Source of the DNA: Tretioscincus oriximinensis
Taxonomy: Eukaryota; Chordata; Lepidosauria; Squamata; Gymnophthalmidae
Direction of reading: 5' to 3'
Assembly: GCA_022410635.1 (NCBI GenBank)
Contig: JAJVDF010000234.1
Location: forward strand, 1,450,263-1,514,262
DNA length: 64,000 bases
Shown: in pieces, positions 44,512 through 56,450 of the stretch
Position numbering within the stretch: the first letter of the stretch is position 1
Layout: each line of letters opens with the position of its first letter
Translations under genes and position numbers: made by a program
The notes under the pieces: model-generated
Databases searched by the model: none
What the model was told of the DNA's origin: nothing
Seen by the model: only the letters and a program-made list of their open reading frames with translations

Positions 44512-44691
44512 GGCCCTGTCCCCATTGAGCTTTATTCGGAGTTATATCTTGGTTCAGAGCTTGGTCATCCACATGCCTTTGTAGGCTATGGCAGGCCCCA
44601 GTTGGGGCCTGCCATAGCCTACACTAGCATGTAGATGGCAGGGTCCTATTCTGAGGTATAGCCCAGAATAAGGCTCAGTGGGGACAGGGCC
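44512..44691. mobile_element. Fold-back MITE family 1, copy 4
   Basis: A 180-bp element with terminal inverted repeats of about 26 bp and two mismatches. The left end is GGCCCTGTCCCCATTGAGC and the right end complements to GGCCCTGTCCCCACTGAGC. An inner palindrome, GGCAGGCCCCAGTTGGGGCC, lies near the centre, and the CACTAGCATGTAG word is shared with copy 2. No clear target duplication. Confidence 0.87.
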
Positions 44692-44775
44692 TTGGTGTAT
44701 TTCACTATTCAAGTATACTGCCACTATTCCCTTCAGGGAGAACAAAGGACCAGCCTTGATCTCACTTTTAAAGTA

Positions 44776-44852
44776 TACTGCTCAAAATAATTAAGGAACA
44801 CTTAGTGTTACACTGTTATGTTAAAGTGTTCCCTTAATTGTTTTGAGCAGTA
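44776..44852. mobile_element. 77-bp Tc1/mariner-type MITE
   Basis: Terminal inverted repeats of about 30 bp, TACTGCTCAAAATAATTAAG on the left and the complement reading TACTGCTCAAAACAATTAAG on the right. They are separated by fewer than 20 bp and bounded by TA dinucleotides (44,774-44,775 and 44,853-44,854), the target duplication of Tc1/mariner elements. No room for a transposase. Confidence 0.85.
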
Positions 44853-44854
44853 TA

Positions 44855-45360
44855 TATATCCAGGTTGAGTTTCTCCCTCCACTTACTTCTACAATAAGTA
44901 ATCTTGGTTTCAACAGAAGCAGACTTTATTAACACAAAGTAACAAAATGGGAACTCAAGCCAACATAAAAACAAGAGCATCACCCTGACAGAAATGCAAA
45001 AATGTAACAGGTAGTTTTTTCCTAACATCTCTTATGTAGTAAGTAGTACACTGACAGCCTTTATATCAAGCCTTGATACCAAGTATATATCAAGTCCTTG
45101 CTGATCTGAATCGTGTTCTATCTTGTGTGGATGCATTGTACTAGAGATGGGCATGACTACCTGCATTCCACATCTATGGGTCCCTCCCAACTACAAGTTT
45201 AAATCCACTATTACTTTTAAACCCAAGAAAGCACATTCGCAGGTATGTCTCCACTTATCTCCAATCTTCTTTGCAGTTCCCTTTGTCCTTATTACATTTC
45301 CTGGTATTCTCATTACATCAGAAGCCCCAGAAGTCATTGCTTTGTTTGCCTTACTATAAT
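44855..45360. other. Anonymous sequence
   Basis: A minus-strand GTTAATAAAGTCTGCTTCTG (about 44,920) resembles an LTR polyadenylation region, but no LTR boundaries are visible. Confidence 0.35.
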
Positions 45361-45370
45361 TCCCAGCATT

Positions 45371-45562
45371 AGGCTGACCAGGTGACCCCTTTGGGTGTTT
45401 TTTTTGAAAACCTGTTTTTAGGGTGCCTCCCAGTTTTTTCTGAGGAAAAAAAATTCAAAAAAATAATAATCTTTTTTTGAAAAAGTTTTTTTCAGAAAAA
45501 ACTGGGAGGCACCCCAAAACGGTTTTCTCCCCCCCNAAAAAAGGGGTCATCTGGTCTGCCTA
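45371..45562. mobile_element. Snap-back MITE family 2, copy 3, with target duplication
   Basis: Ends AGGCTGACCAGGTGACCCC and (complement) AGGCAGACCAGATGACCCC. Nearly the whole element folds back on itself through CCTCCCAGTTTTTTCTGAGG. It is flanked by CCCAGCATT on both sides (45,362-45,370 and 45,563-45,571), a 9-bp duplication, or 10 bp with one mismatch. Confidence 0.88.
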
Positions 45563-45571
45563 CCCAGCATT

Positions 45572-46935
45572 CTGTGTTAGTAGAGAACCAATGAGTTTTT
45601 TCAGCTAGGCTCCAAGTCTCAATGTTTCCATAAGAAAGGCCCCACAGAAACTTTTTTCAGATTATGAAGGAGTCTGCTGCTGAATTGAGAAAAAAAAGCA
45701 AACAGAAAAAACAGGGCAAATGGCCTTTTAAGTGAGTGGAATGCTGATCTTCAGTGAGTAAATGGGGCAAACNCTACATGATGTTTCTGTCAGCTTGCTA
45801 AATATCCTGAATGGGGATGGAGCCTAATATGGGAAAGAAAAATCCTTATGGTAGATATTTGCTGCTGTGAAGCACACTTTTGCTGCCAATGCAAAACGGC
45901 CTAGTGAAAATACATAATAAATTGCAATAGAATGTTAGTAATAATAGTAATAATAATGTTATTCAGAATTAAATAGTGCAGATTATCATTCATTTATTGC
46001 GACTGAATATGGAATACTGAAAACAATTTTGGGCATGAAACCCCCAAAAGCTTGTAGCAGATTTAGAAGGTGTGGAGGAATGATAGTGGAAAGCAAAGGA
46101 AGACAGGAAGAAGGAAGAAAGGGAGATAAATAATTGTTGAGAAGGAACATGTGCTACCTTAATTACAAAATATTAACACAGAATAGAAATGGATGTTTTC
46201 ATTCCTATTTCATATTCTGATCACAGAATTCCAATTGTTGCATGGTAAAGGAATTGGGTGGGTAAGGTTTGAAAATGACTTATCAAAAAAAGAAAAGAAA
46301 AGGTGCTGCTGTAAACAACCATTCAAATGAACCGAGACCATCTGGAAAGGCTTGTCTGTGTTTGTGGCTAAAAGGTAAAGAAGGGGACGAGCTCATACTT
46401 ATAAGAAAATAGACTATCAAGCGCCTGCCACTGTCGGCACCCTAAATGCCATGTGTCAGAACNGCAGACATCATGCTCCAAAAAATGTCGCACAGTTCAG
46501 ACAGCAGGCTGGAAATACCATACCCCTTATGGTATTTACGTTTTCTGCAGTTGGAGGTGCCTGTTTTCAAGTGGATGCAACCAATAACATTTCCAATATC
46601 ATACGGAAAGACTTTGCATAATCATGCAAAAAAAACAAATCACAGGTAGCTTTTACGCGTCATGTTAAATTGGAGAGTTATCTGGCTTTTAGTATGCCAA
46701 AGTAAAACAAAAAAAATTGTTATGCGACAAAACAAATTTTTAAAAAGGACTCTGTGATGNGTGAGCAATAAAGGTCTTTGAATTGTGTGAATTTAGAATA
46801 ACAAGAAAGACAGACAGGAGTCACCTACTCTATTTGACACGGTTTGTATGTTTTGACCTGGGAAAAATAAACTTGTGAAAGCAGTTTAGAGCTTTGTAGG
46901 GTTTTTAATGAAATGACAGGTATCTATTTCCTCCT
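45572..46935. other. Anonymous sequence
   Basis: Nothing recognised. Short AAT runs occur near 45,938-45,958. Confidence 0.4.
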
Positions 46936-46940
46936 CTTCA

Positions 46941-47076
46941 GAGAAATAGCTGTGTTAGTCTAGTAGAAAGTCCAGCAAGGAGACTTGCAGAACTTAGAGA
47001 CTAACAGTCGAAAAGTAGGTGGCATTGGCATTAGCTTTCGTAGACACGTCTATTTCTTCAGATGCTAAAGGACCAA
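46941..47076. mobile_element. Dispersed repeat of uncertain class
   Basis: GAGAAATAGCTGTGTTAGTC, ACTTAGAGACTAACAG, GCATTAGCTTTCGTAGACAC and TTCTTCAGATGC resemble a sequence I know as frequent in sauropsid (especially turtle) DNA. I cannot assign it to a class. No second copy is in this window. Confidence 0.35.
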
Positions 47077-47269
47077 CGTCAGGAACAGGCTTTATAGGAA
47101 ACTGTGTTTGGGACATGACAAAGCACAGATGATGAACTCCAAGTGAGAAAAACAACATAAGTGACAGAAACTAATCATCTCAAGTGAAAAAATTGCCTGG
47201 AGCAGCAAGAGGTATTTGGCTGATAATGCATCAATCAAATACTTAATAGGTTGATCTCTGGCTGATAGA

Positions 47270-47365
47270 TAGCGGAATCATGGCTGGTCATTTGGTAATA
47301 GTTAAAAACTGGAAAGATTGTTCTAAGTGGAATATACAAGAATGGTACTATTATCTTATGGAATT
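47270..47365 (+). pseudogene. Possible L1-type ORF2 C-terminal fragment
   Basis: VIVKNWKDCSKWNIQEWYYY resembles the L1 ORF2 C-terminal pattern x-KxWKxxxxxTIxEWxxx. Only about 30 codons are recognisable before unrelated sequence begins. Confidence 0.4.
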
Positions 47366-47639
47366 CAATCAATCAGTATTTATTACGGTCGTAAACCAGT
47401 ACAAAAGGGCACTGCCCTACATTAAAGATTTACAAATTTGCCACCTCTTAAAACATAGAAAGGCGTTGCATCGGCAATATAAAAACTTTTGTTTGGGTTA
47501 AAATAGTGATAGTTATCGCAACACACATAGTCTGTACGCACTTATCAATGGCAATGTCTGCTTCCTATGTTGGCATGTCTGTTCACATTTATACATTTTT
47601 ATATAAACTCTGTGGTTAAGAGATTACAAAATACAGATT

Positions 47640-48330
47640 TCCACCCTCCAAAGATGGCGGGAAGACATATAACAACTCTCTAATATGCCGANGACGCAGT
47701 GATCCTCTCCAGAACTCCAATAGGAATGCGAAGAGCCCTTAGAGCACTGGCACAACATTGCCAGGCAGATCAGCTGAAAATCAATTACCATAAAACTAAA
47801 ATCATGGTATTTGCAAGAAAACCAAAAAAACATCTTTGGATTATGCAGGACCATATAATTGAGCAAGTCCCATGCTTCAAATACTTGGGAGTGGTTTTCC
47901 ACTCCTCTGGATCCAGGAAGGCACACTGGGATCATGTGGCAGCAATAGGTCAAAAGAGCTCATCAACCATACTAAAATTCCTTAAAACAAGAGGAGGCCA
48001 TTTTGTTCCGGCAGCACTTAAAGTATCTTATGGAATTTATGATGTTTGATATTCTCCACACCAAAAGACTGCAGACCATTGGAATTATTCAAAAACCACA
48101 CTGGACAAACAAATGGCAAGAGCTCATAGCCTTTGGATTGACACCGTCATCTCCAGCTCTGATCAAGGAAACAATACAGATGTTCCTGGAACAACGATTG
48201 ATTTTGTAATATTATATCATTATACCTATTCGTTGTGGGGAGGGTCTGGGTGGTGGTGGTTGTTATTGTCTATGTATGTATGTTTGTTTTGTTTCTGTTT
48301 AAATAAAAAAAATGAAAACAAAAAAAATAC
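47640..48330 (+). mobile_element. Non-CR1 LINE, 3' part
   Basis: The reading frame from about 47,685 starts at a damaged YADD box (YAxDAVILSRT) and continues RALRALAQHCQADQLKINYH, KTKIMVFARKPKKH, FKYLGVVFHSSGSRKAHWDH and TRGGHFVPAALK. A frame change near 48,003 leads to more C-terminal coding text (KPHWTNKWQELIAFG), and the copy ends in AAATAAAAAAAATGAAAAC at about 48,320. The thumb pattern fits neither CR1 nor L2. It resembles a LINE lineage annotated in squamates, possibly I/Ingi-like; the clade is left open. Confidence 0.65.
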
Positions 48331-48339
48331 TTAATAGGT

Positions 48340-49320
48340 ATTATAAAAATGTATAATGGGCCAATTTCCTCATCGTTCTCCTTGTTCTCCTCTTCCTCCT
48401 CCATAGTTGCTTTCCATGGGCCATAGACATAAGCTCAGAATTGTGAGTTTAAGCTTTGTTATTAGCATACCTTCTGTAGCAGCAAAGTTCCAGTTTTATG
48501 GTATAAAACTGAAAGTGAACCCAGTAACTCAGCTGCTAATAATATGTTGTATATTATCATTTTTAGACCACCAATTATATGAATGTAATAATAAACTGAT
48601 TTAAAAATTCATCACTGGAACACAAATCTATTTTTCCTGAAATTACTAGTCACAGGTCTATTTCACAGGGTTCATCAGTTAAAACTTGATATATTTATGG
48701 ACATTAATAATCATGCTGCTCATCTTAGAAGAATAGCTAACTAAAACTGTATCACACAATTAATTAGAGCAACTGATCTCATAGGCATTAGTTTCAGTAA
48801 ACAGCATATTGTTACTGCAATTTATGCTCCTGTAATACTCTTTCTTCCTTTTAACTCATGCTTGCTTACATTAAACATTATAAATACATAGACCTTTTTC
48901 ATATTTACTGCTAAAGTGATGCAGTAAAGGGTCCAACAGCACCAACCAAAACTTTGTCCACATTGGATGGAACATTTACTAGACTAGATGGCCACAAATG
49001 ACCGGCAACTAATGACAGTTTTATGGAAACATGAAAATGCAGCATATTTCTATTGTTTGCTTTTCTGTGGAATGCTCATTTCAGTGGCAAGGCTCATAAT
49101 GCCAATGAGAAGGAACTTTCAAGGTCAGGAACTTTCATTGGTGCCCTTGAAACCTGCACTGTAAATTACATGATGGAACAGCTGTAATANTGTGAATAGC
49201 TTTAGTCCAGGAAAGTTGGACTATTCCAGACTGGTGAACCACTCCAGGTGATCTGATTCCACTGGAGTGCTACATGTTACATCATGGGTGGTAGAACCAA
49301 AGAGCCAACATTGACAATGC
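48340..49320. other. Anonymous sequence
   Basis: Nothing recognised. Confidence 0.4.
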
Positions 49321-49720
49321 TCTGGAGCCCCAAGCATCAGGCCCCCCACTCAAGCCCTAGGCGTTTTCTTTAAATTTAAAATAATTATTTTTAAAAGATT
49401 GGACTTTATTTCAGGCTTTATTTCGCTACTAGGGGTGAAATAAATTCACCCAAACTCCAAGCCCTTTCTATGTGCTGGCACCGTCACCATCGGTGCTGCC
49501 TGATGCAGCAGGGGCCAGAGCAGATGAGGCAGCGGGGATGGTGGGAGTGGGGGAGGCAGGAAGAGAGGATGGGCCATATCAGGGAGGGTGGTGGTGGGTC
49601 TTCATAGTGGCAGTGGTGGTGGGGAATCCTTTAGAATGAAATCATTTCTGATGGAAGTGACATCACAAAAATTTTGCACACACTTTTTTGCACGTAGGCC
49701 CTAGCAAGTCTATTTTCTGC
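49321..49720. other. GC-rich patch, unidentified
   Basis: Locally GC-rich with GGTGG/GGCAG words (49,500-49,625), no open frame of note. It could be a degraded repeat. Confidence 0.35.
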
Positions 49721-49815
49721 CTCAGCACCCCTGACAATCTCCCACTGCCTCTGTGCTACATAAGTGTTAAAATGGCATATAACTGCCCATGTGTTACAGT
49801 AAAATAAGTGATACT

Positions 49816-49872
49816 ANTACTAATAATAATTAATAATTAATAATTAATAATTAATAATTAATAATAATAGTA
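49816..49872 (+). repeat. (TAATAAT/TAATTAA)n microsatellite
   Basis: AATTAATAATTAATAATTAA repeated with a 7-bp period, flanked by AAT triplets. Confidence 0.9.
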
Positions 49873-51015
49873 GGGGTGCTACTAAATCTGCTGCCATGTA
49901 TATTGCAACTACCAGGCTTGGTGATAGATGCTGGGAAAAGAAAGATCTATTATTATTGTGCTTTTTGTTCTTAGTACTTTTACACAACACCCTCAATGCA
50001 ATGTCCAATGACAGTGCCATGTGAACATTGCTCCAAAAATTGGAGAGAAACCCATACCTACCTCATGATTCACTGTCTGACTTTCAGTGAGACATGTCAT
50101 AGAAAAGCTATCTTTTCCTGTTGAATTTACAAGGGAAATGGAGCAGTTGTNGTTTTTTATTTTATTTTATTTTAAAACACCCCAAAATAGGCAAATTTAA
50201 TGATGATATTAAGTGAGTTTGAAGGTGATGTTTTTTGTTTGAATTCACCCAGCCAGCAACATGGGCACCTAGCAATCAATGGCAGAAACATACAGATCAG
50301 CCAATAGAAAGCATGAAATTATTCCAGGGCTTCAAGCCAGCTATAGGTTAATTTATGAAAAAGAAGAGGAATTTCTTTATGCCTATGAAGAAATGGTAAA
50401 TGTTTTGTAGGGTGATATTTAAAGTACTGCTATAAAGGGCAGTAGTCTGGATTCACCCTAATATCCAATTTCAAAGCAATAGTTAAAAAAACATGCTTTG
50501 AGCAGTAGATTTGTACAACATGTGATCTTTCTTGTCTTAGTCTTTCCTGTGACGCTGGGATTCTAATATTATGGAAAGTAGATTACAGATGCTTAGAGAA
50601 TGACAGGTCAAATCTAATCCCACTACATCATTTATAGCGACAGTCCGCAGTGGTTCCTGTCTAAGTCATGCTTCAGAGGATTTATGAGGACTTGTCCAAT
50701 GCTTTTTACTCCAGCCTTCGAATTCACTGCCAGAAAAAGTTCAGCATTAGGCATTATTACCACATCAGAAAAAGGTACACTCTATTTATAAGCACAGTTA
50801 ATAATTGCTTTATAGCAAAGATTGTTAAAAACTAATCAAAAGTGCTGGCTTTATTGGCTCTTGCTTCTTGACGTTTCTTTGAATTGCTTTTTTCTTTTGC
50901 ATTTTTTAATTACATAAAAATCCTGTGATACAACAGGGTTCTTAAGGCCAGACTCTTTAAACTAAAATGCTATTTTTATTCGGTTCAGTACACATAAGAT
51001 TCCTTGCATTCTCTG
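49873..51015. other. Anonymous sequence
   Basis: Nothing recognised apart from (TTTTA)n at 50,158-50,175. Confidence 0.4.
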
Positions 51016-51018
51016 TAT

Positions 51019-51374
51019 CAGTGATGGCTGATCTATGATACGCATGTCAAAGGTGACATGGCAAGACAATTTGGGTGACATGCCACGGCCCTGACTTCAT
51101 TAAAAAAAATGAAAAATAATAAAAAATAATTCAGCACATCTGCATATTTTCAGCTTTAAATATTAAAACCAACAAAAGAAATTGACTGACAGATGAAGTT
51201 AGTAACGCTTGCTTGGGCTTGACGTGTATGAAATACCAACCTCCAATTGAAGGTTTAACAAATCAAATTCAGCAACAAAAAAGTCACAATTATTTGTTTT
51301 TCCTTCTTTAATAAATGCATGTATCAAGCTATCAAGCTATCACAAAATTATGAATATTACTAGGTGTGCCACAC
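51019..51374 (-). mobile_element. hAT-type DNA transposon end
   Basis: CAGTGATGGCTGATCTATGA, then CATGTCAAAGGTGACATGGC, matches the CAGTGATGG-type terminus of vertebrate hAT elements with the characteristic GTGACAxG words. The interior runs inward as AT-rich DNA that may be the decayed transposase 3' end. The partner terminus was not found. A SINE begins at the inner border. Confidence 0.55.
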
Positions 51375-51705
51375 ATAGAAGAAGAAAAAGAAGAAGAAGA
51401 AGAACTTGGTTCTTATACCCCGCTTTTCTCACCTTTCAAAGGGGCTCAAAGCGGCTTACAAGGATATGTTTTTGCCCGAAGGCTCACATTCTATCTTCCC
51501 CACCAGACTCTAGTGGTTCCCATGTATCTACTTGCAGTCAGTTGCAATTTCTTGCAATTCCTGCTTTCGAATAGCTGGGTTGGCTAGAGCTACAGGCTAG
51601 TGGGAGGTGCTCACCGCTTCCCACGTCCCACACAGGGCTTCGTAACCCGATCTCCCAGGCGAGAGACGAATTCCTAAGCGACTGAGGTATCCGTGCCTGC
51701 ATACA
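51375..51705 (-). mobile_element. tRNA-derived SINE, copy 5
   Basis: The best-preserved copy. On the minus strand it starts GCAGGCACGGATACCTCAGT, has GATCGGGTTACGAAGCCCTG over the B-box position and a body like copies 2 and 3. It ends CAAAGCGGGGTATAAGAACC-like text (complement of 51,409-51,440) and a (TTC)n tail (complement of 51,376-51,405). Confidence 0.9.
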
Positions 51706-51736
51706 CACACATACCCACATACACACACATACACGT
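51697..51736 (+). repeat. (CACATA)n microsatellite
   Basis: ATACACACACATACCCACAT repeats with CACACATA units at the head end of SINE copy 5. Confidence 0.85.
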
Positions 51737-52480
51737 AAATACATATGATCCTAATCCCAGGCAGCACTGCCTTGATTATTTAATGTCTCTGACTTTTACT
51801 TGTGATACATTTTGCCTAAGCTATATTGGCAGATATTTGTTTTATGCCAAAACTAATGCTAGGAATTATTTATACAAACCAAAATATTTTTCTAAGGATT
51901 CCCCCCACCCAAGAGGTAATCGGAGAAAAGCTACTTATTGTGTGATCTTCAGACTGATAAAGATGATTGTCAAGTGTTAGAGTAGAGATAGTGAATAGCA
52001 GAGTTCACAATAGCCAGGTTACCATGCCACACTGCAACAGACAATACTTAAAGTTGTATTTAAAGAGTTTAAGATTAAAGCACAGAGCTCAACACTTTTT
52101 TCTATACCTTCTATGACTGATAGTGGTTGTCTGAGACAAGATCTAAAAGTAAGAAAAAAACCCTTAGTTCTTTCTANATGTGTGAGAAAAAGTGATGGTT
52201 TCTTCTCTCTCTTTCCCTCTTGCAGATGCCTGAAACCTGTTTTCTTCTTCTCTGTCCCACAATCTATCAGAAAGACCACCAACGAAAAACATAAGGCACC
52301 CTACTAGTTCTTCATGATATTTACAGCCTAATGGTCAGTGTAAATGCTCTAAAACCAATCTCCTACACATCATAACGTTACTTTGTTCACGGCAGCAAGA
52401 ATGTGCAAAAGACATTTACAGCTACAGTAAAAACATTTGTTTATGTTCCAAAACCCATGGAGATGTCAGCTACAGAAACA
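51737..52480. other. Anonymous sequence
   Basis: Nothing recognised. Confidence 0.4.
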
Positions 52481-52485
52481 GAATA

Positions 52486-52720
52486 TACAGTGGAGGCAAA
52501 GAAATATGTGTGCCTTTTACAGGGGTAGGATCTTTATTGAAATCTTGTGCCAGCAATGAACAAAACAAATTATGCCTCAGGCCTGTTTGTATAGGTTTAG
52601 TACTGTATTTGGGGGAATCTGTTACAACACATTTAGATAAAAATCAACATTTTAAAATAGTTCTCTCTAGTCCTATTCACATGTATATTTGAACACTGAA
52701 AAATTGGACAAAAATAGGAT
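52486..52720 (+). mobile_element. Possible Tc1-type transposon end
   Basis: TACAGTGGAGGCAAAGAAAT resembles the CAGTGG(A/G)G-type termini of vertebrate Tc1 elements and is preceded by TA. Downstream there is no convincing transposase text and no facing terminus. Confidence 0.35.
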
Positions 52721-55700
52721 TTATTTATTTAGTTTATAGGGCTGTTTAAAATCAGGGTTTGGACTTTTCAATCTAGTTCTTGGGGATTGAAGATTTTTAA
52801 AAGCATTCTTCTGGGTCTTATTAGAGGACACTGATTAATCCATTGGCTGTGATCTAAATTTTTATTCTGTTATTACAAATTGGAAGCTGCGGAAAAATAT
52901 NTGTAATGGAAAAAGTTCCTCTCTTGTTGGGTGGTGTTAGAGCTCAGTGCAAGCAACCTAGAAAGTAGAGGGCTACTAATTCAAATGCCAACTTCTACCT
53001 TTAAATTTGAGAAATTCACTTCTGTACCTCTGCTAAGGATACTTCATAGAGGTATTCTTGAAAGTGCCCATACACTCAACCAGGAGCTGACCATGAATCA
53101 GTGGTATCTAACAGAAACAANCTCTCATGATTTGTATTTTTTTAAATAATTTGTGTGTTTCAGGGACATATATATTTCATGTATTTCCACCCCACATCTT
53201 AATTTTCTTCCCTTCTCCTCTCCTTGCAATGAAGAGAAGTTCATTTAGGTGATCCCACCCACTTCTAAGGTCCATATCATCACTGCCAGCCACGCAGCCT
53301 TTTTTCCTTTAGTTTTTGATGTCCCCCAAACCCCAGGAATCTTTNTTCCATTTTTTAAACAATGCAGTGAGTGATCTCCTATTTTTCCATGTATTTTCTT
53401 CCTTATTTCCAAATCCACTAAGGGCCATAGGAAGCAGTGTACACAGACTTTCAGGCCTTGTTGAACTCCAAAGCATGCAGCAAATACCTATTTGATTCAA
53501 CAAACCATGTGCTTCCCTGAGCTAATCCATTTTAGTAAAAGTAGAGTAATTTGATCCATTGTAGCAATATTGTTTCCACTTGGAGGACCTAAAAGCATGT
53601 TAGAATATGAATCTGTTTGATCTGATTATGGGATGAAGTTTTCAATGATGTGAGAGGAATCCCCATGCTGGGATACACTCATGACTACATTAATCACAGC
53701 CAGATGTGTCTGTTGCTNTCTACTCAATCCAGATGTTTACTGGATCTGTGAAGCTCAGCTTCACATATGACAACAGCCTTTGCCAGCATAGGATCCAGAG
53801 CCAGGATATGGAATCAGATGGAGGGAGGTGTTGAATGCACATGTCTCCTGCAGCCACACCTATGTGCCCATTAATTTGTCCTACATGCAAATACCCCACT
53901 GAAAATGTGCAGGGCAGATTAATGCATTCTACCTGTAATGCATTTTAGAAAACTAATGTACCACTATTCCCAGTAGAAAATGTGAAATAGTGAGTTCCCT
54001 AAAATGTATTCCAAACTCTGTATTTATTGCTTTTACACTTCAAGCCGATTATTCAGGCCAAAATCTTTTGTGGCTTTTGTGTTTCTAACCCAACTTCAGC
54101 ATCACTATGGCTGCTTCTCCTCTGCAATTTTTAAATCGCGAGGCAACACATTCATAAGTATGTCCCCATTTACCTTCAACCTTCCTTGAAGTTTCCTCTC
54201 TGTCCAGTCAATTCTTGTGACATCACAAGCCCCAGAAATCATTGCTGCACTTGCCTGACTGCATGTCCCAGCATTCTTTGCGAACCATCATACAATTCCC
54301 AGGCAATATCTACTCGGCAAGAGACAACAAGCATTTTACAATTTGCATACTGAAACTCTGAAGCTTTTCTTTTGGACTTTACAAAATGGAGACTGCTAAA
54401 TTGGGTAATATGTGGAGGCTATCTACTGTGCAGCAAAGACCTTTGGAGCGCATGGAACAATGGACACATGTGTTTCCATGGGGTGGACAGAAGGTAAAAT
54501 TGTATCCAAAGTATCTACTTTCTTTCAAGACCCAATCATATTTTATGTGGAGCATTTATTAGATATACTTGCATTTTCTATTCCTGAAGCCTGCATCTGA
54601 TTTTGAGAGTGATTATTTAATAAATTCAAATTATCTAGAATGATTAAAGGTCAGATTCTTGTTTTAAAATAAAACTCAAGGTTGCTGTGATTATATGAAA
54701 ACTTGGACTCCCTCTGAGCACAAGTAATATGGATCTCATTAAACGCTTTCCACAGAACAAGAATCTGCAGTATTGCAATAATTGTGGCCTCAATTATTTT
54801 CATTACATCGAAGAGTATTTTGCATAAGTTGTTTTATTCATGGCGTTACAAATTATTGTGCATCACTAACAAAACTTAGAATGTTTTATTTCCTATTTCC
54901 TATTCATCTGTAACAAAAACTAAAGGCACGTTGCATGATCATTTTGCTCCCCAATCCAATATGCATGGTTGTTAATGCCAATATTGACTTGATTTCTAGA
55001 ACACTACAAATGACAGCAAAGTGTTTTTTCTGCTCTTATGACTGACATAAAGACAGCAAGCATGTTTCAGCAGACTTGCCCAAGGTGGCAGATAAGAGGA
55101 ATGTTTTTATGAAATGAATTTTTGAAGATTCTTGGAGTCAAAAGTTTTTTAAATGCTTTAAAGGGATCAAGGTGTATTCTGACAGTACTACTTGTGAAAT
55201 CGCCAGGGTACAAGCCAGATAACAACAGCCAAAACACTATTGATCTAAGAAAGGGACAGTGTAGAAAGAAACTCAATACCTCAACATAGCAAACCTTCTG
55301 AAGTCATTCTGCAGTACAATAAAGTGTAATATTCCTGAAAACGATTTAATCCCAAATAAATTTGTTGTCGCTTGGACAACATAGCTTCATTTCTTTTAAT
55401 GACCAGGGTGGAGAGGGGAATGTATATTCACACGCTAAGGCACATGTCATAAACCTTTGCTGTGTTAATAGAAAGAAGAGAAAAGGCAGGAAAACTTTCT
55501 TTGTAGCTCTATTTGAAAGTTGTGTTGCTGGGTTTTTATTTACCTTGTTCAGTCCATATGGATTCTGCCTGTTGTGATATTAATTATTATACACTTTCTA
55601 CACTAGATCCTGATCAGGATTAAGGGCTCCTACAATAAGGTTTTAGGCAGCAGAGATTCGCACATTAATGAGAATCTATATGGACACCTCACATATCCTC

Positions 55701-55920
55701 TGTTGGAATGGTCCTCTTGCTTTAGATGCAGCATAATCCTGACTAGGACAATCCTTCCATTGGGGATTCCTATAGTAATAATGAAGTGAAATTAGTGGCC
55801 AGAGAAGCAATCTCAATTGTGAACAAGGAAATATGCAGTGGTACCCCTCCATGTGCAAAACTATCAGTGGATGGCTTTGGCAGAACTTTAAAGCATGCTC
55901 CAGAATGTATTTCCCAACTC
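52721..55920. other. Anonymous sequence
   Basis: About 3.2 kb without recognisable elements. Confidence 0.4.
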
Positions 55921-55929
55921 AAAGCTAAC

Positions 55930-56450
55930 ATTATCAAACCTTGGCTGTTACAGTTCAGCTAATTACACAGCTCAGAAATGCAACCAGAAGGTACTTTACC
56001 AAAGATGCTCCAGCAAGTGGTCTTCAGGAAAATCCAAAAACAGGTCTGGCACTCTTTGCAGAGTCAGCTCAGTCCAGGGTCAGGGGTTCAGACAATCCGA
56101 AGCCAGGAAACAAGGAGCTAGTGCAAGAACTGTGAGTGATCAGAGAAGTGATAAATTGCCAGCAGTAAATTAGCTGTTTATATTCATTCTGCCTTGCAAA
56201 ACCAGATTTCTCATAAAATCTCTTTACTCTTTGTAGCCAGTCTCTGGGAATGTAAAAGCTGGGCCTTGGCTTTTCTCTCCTACAGGAAGTCCTGTGCTCA
56301 TCTGCATCTTCTTCTGTGTTGCTCCCAGAGGACAGGCTTGCCCCTGATGGGCCTCATATTTCCAGCTGAGGATTCGTCTGAGTCTCTGGCTGGGCCTCAT
56401 CCTCAGATGATGAGTCCTCACTAGTGTCCAGGGCAGGCATGACAAACATC
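55930..56450 (-). other. Possible LTR-element derivative
   Basis: On the minus strand the block is GC-richer than its flanks. A Glu/Asp/Ser-rich coding-like start (complement of 56,380-56,440) is followed by GACTGAGCTGACTCTGCAAA and GAGTGCCAGACCTGTTTTTG, a style I associate with squamate LTR sequences. No ends, target duplication or domain could be shown. Confidence 0.28.

Noticed and set aside
44870..45035. Second LTR-like block near the mariner MITE
   Set aside because: Only a polyadenylation-like word supports it; no ends or duplication were found.
55941..56445. Several frames suggesting a spliced host exon
   Set aside because: No matching splice sites or conserved domain; the text looks more like an LTR derivative.
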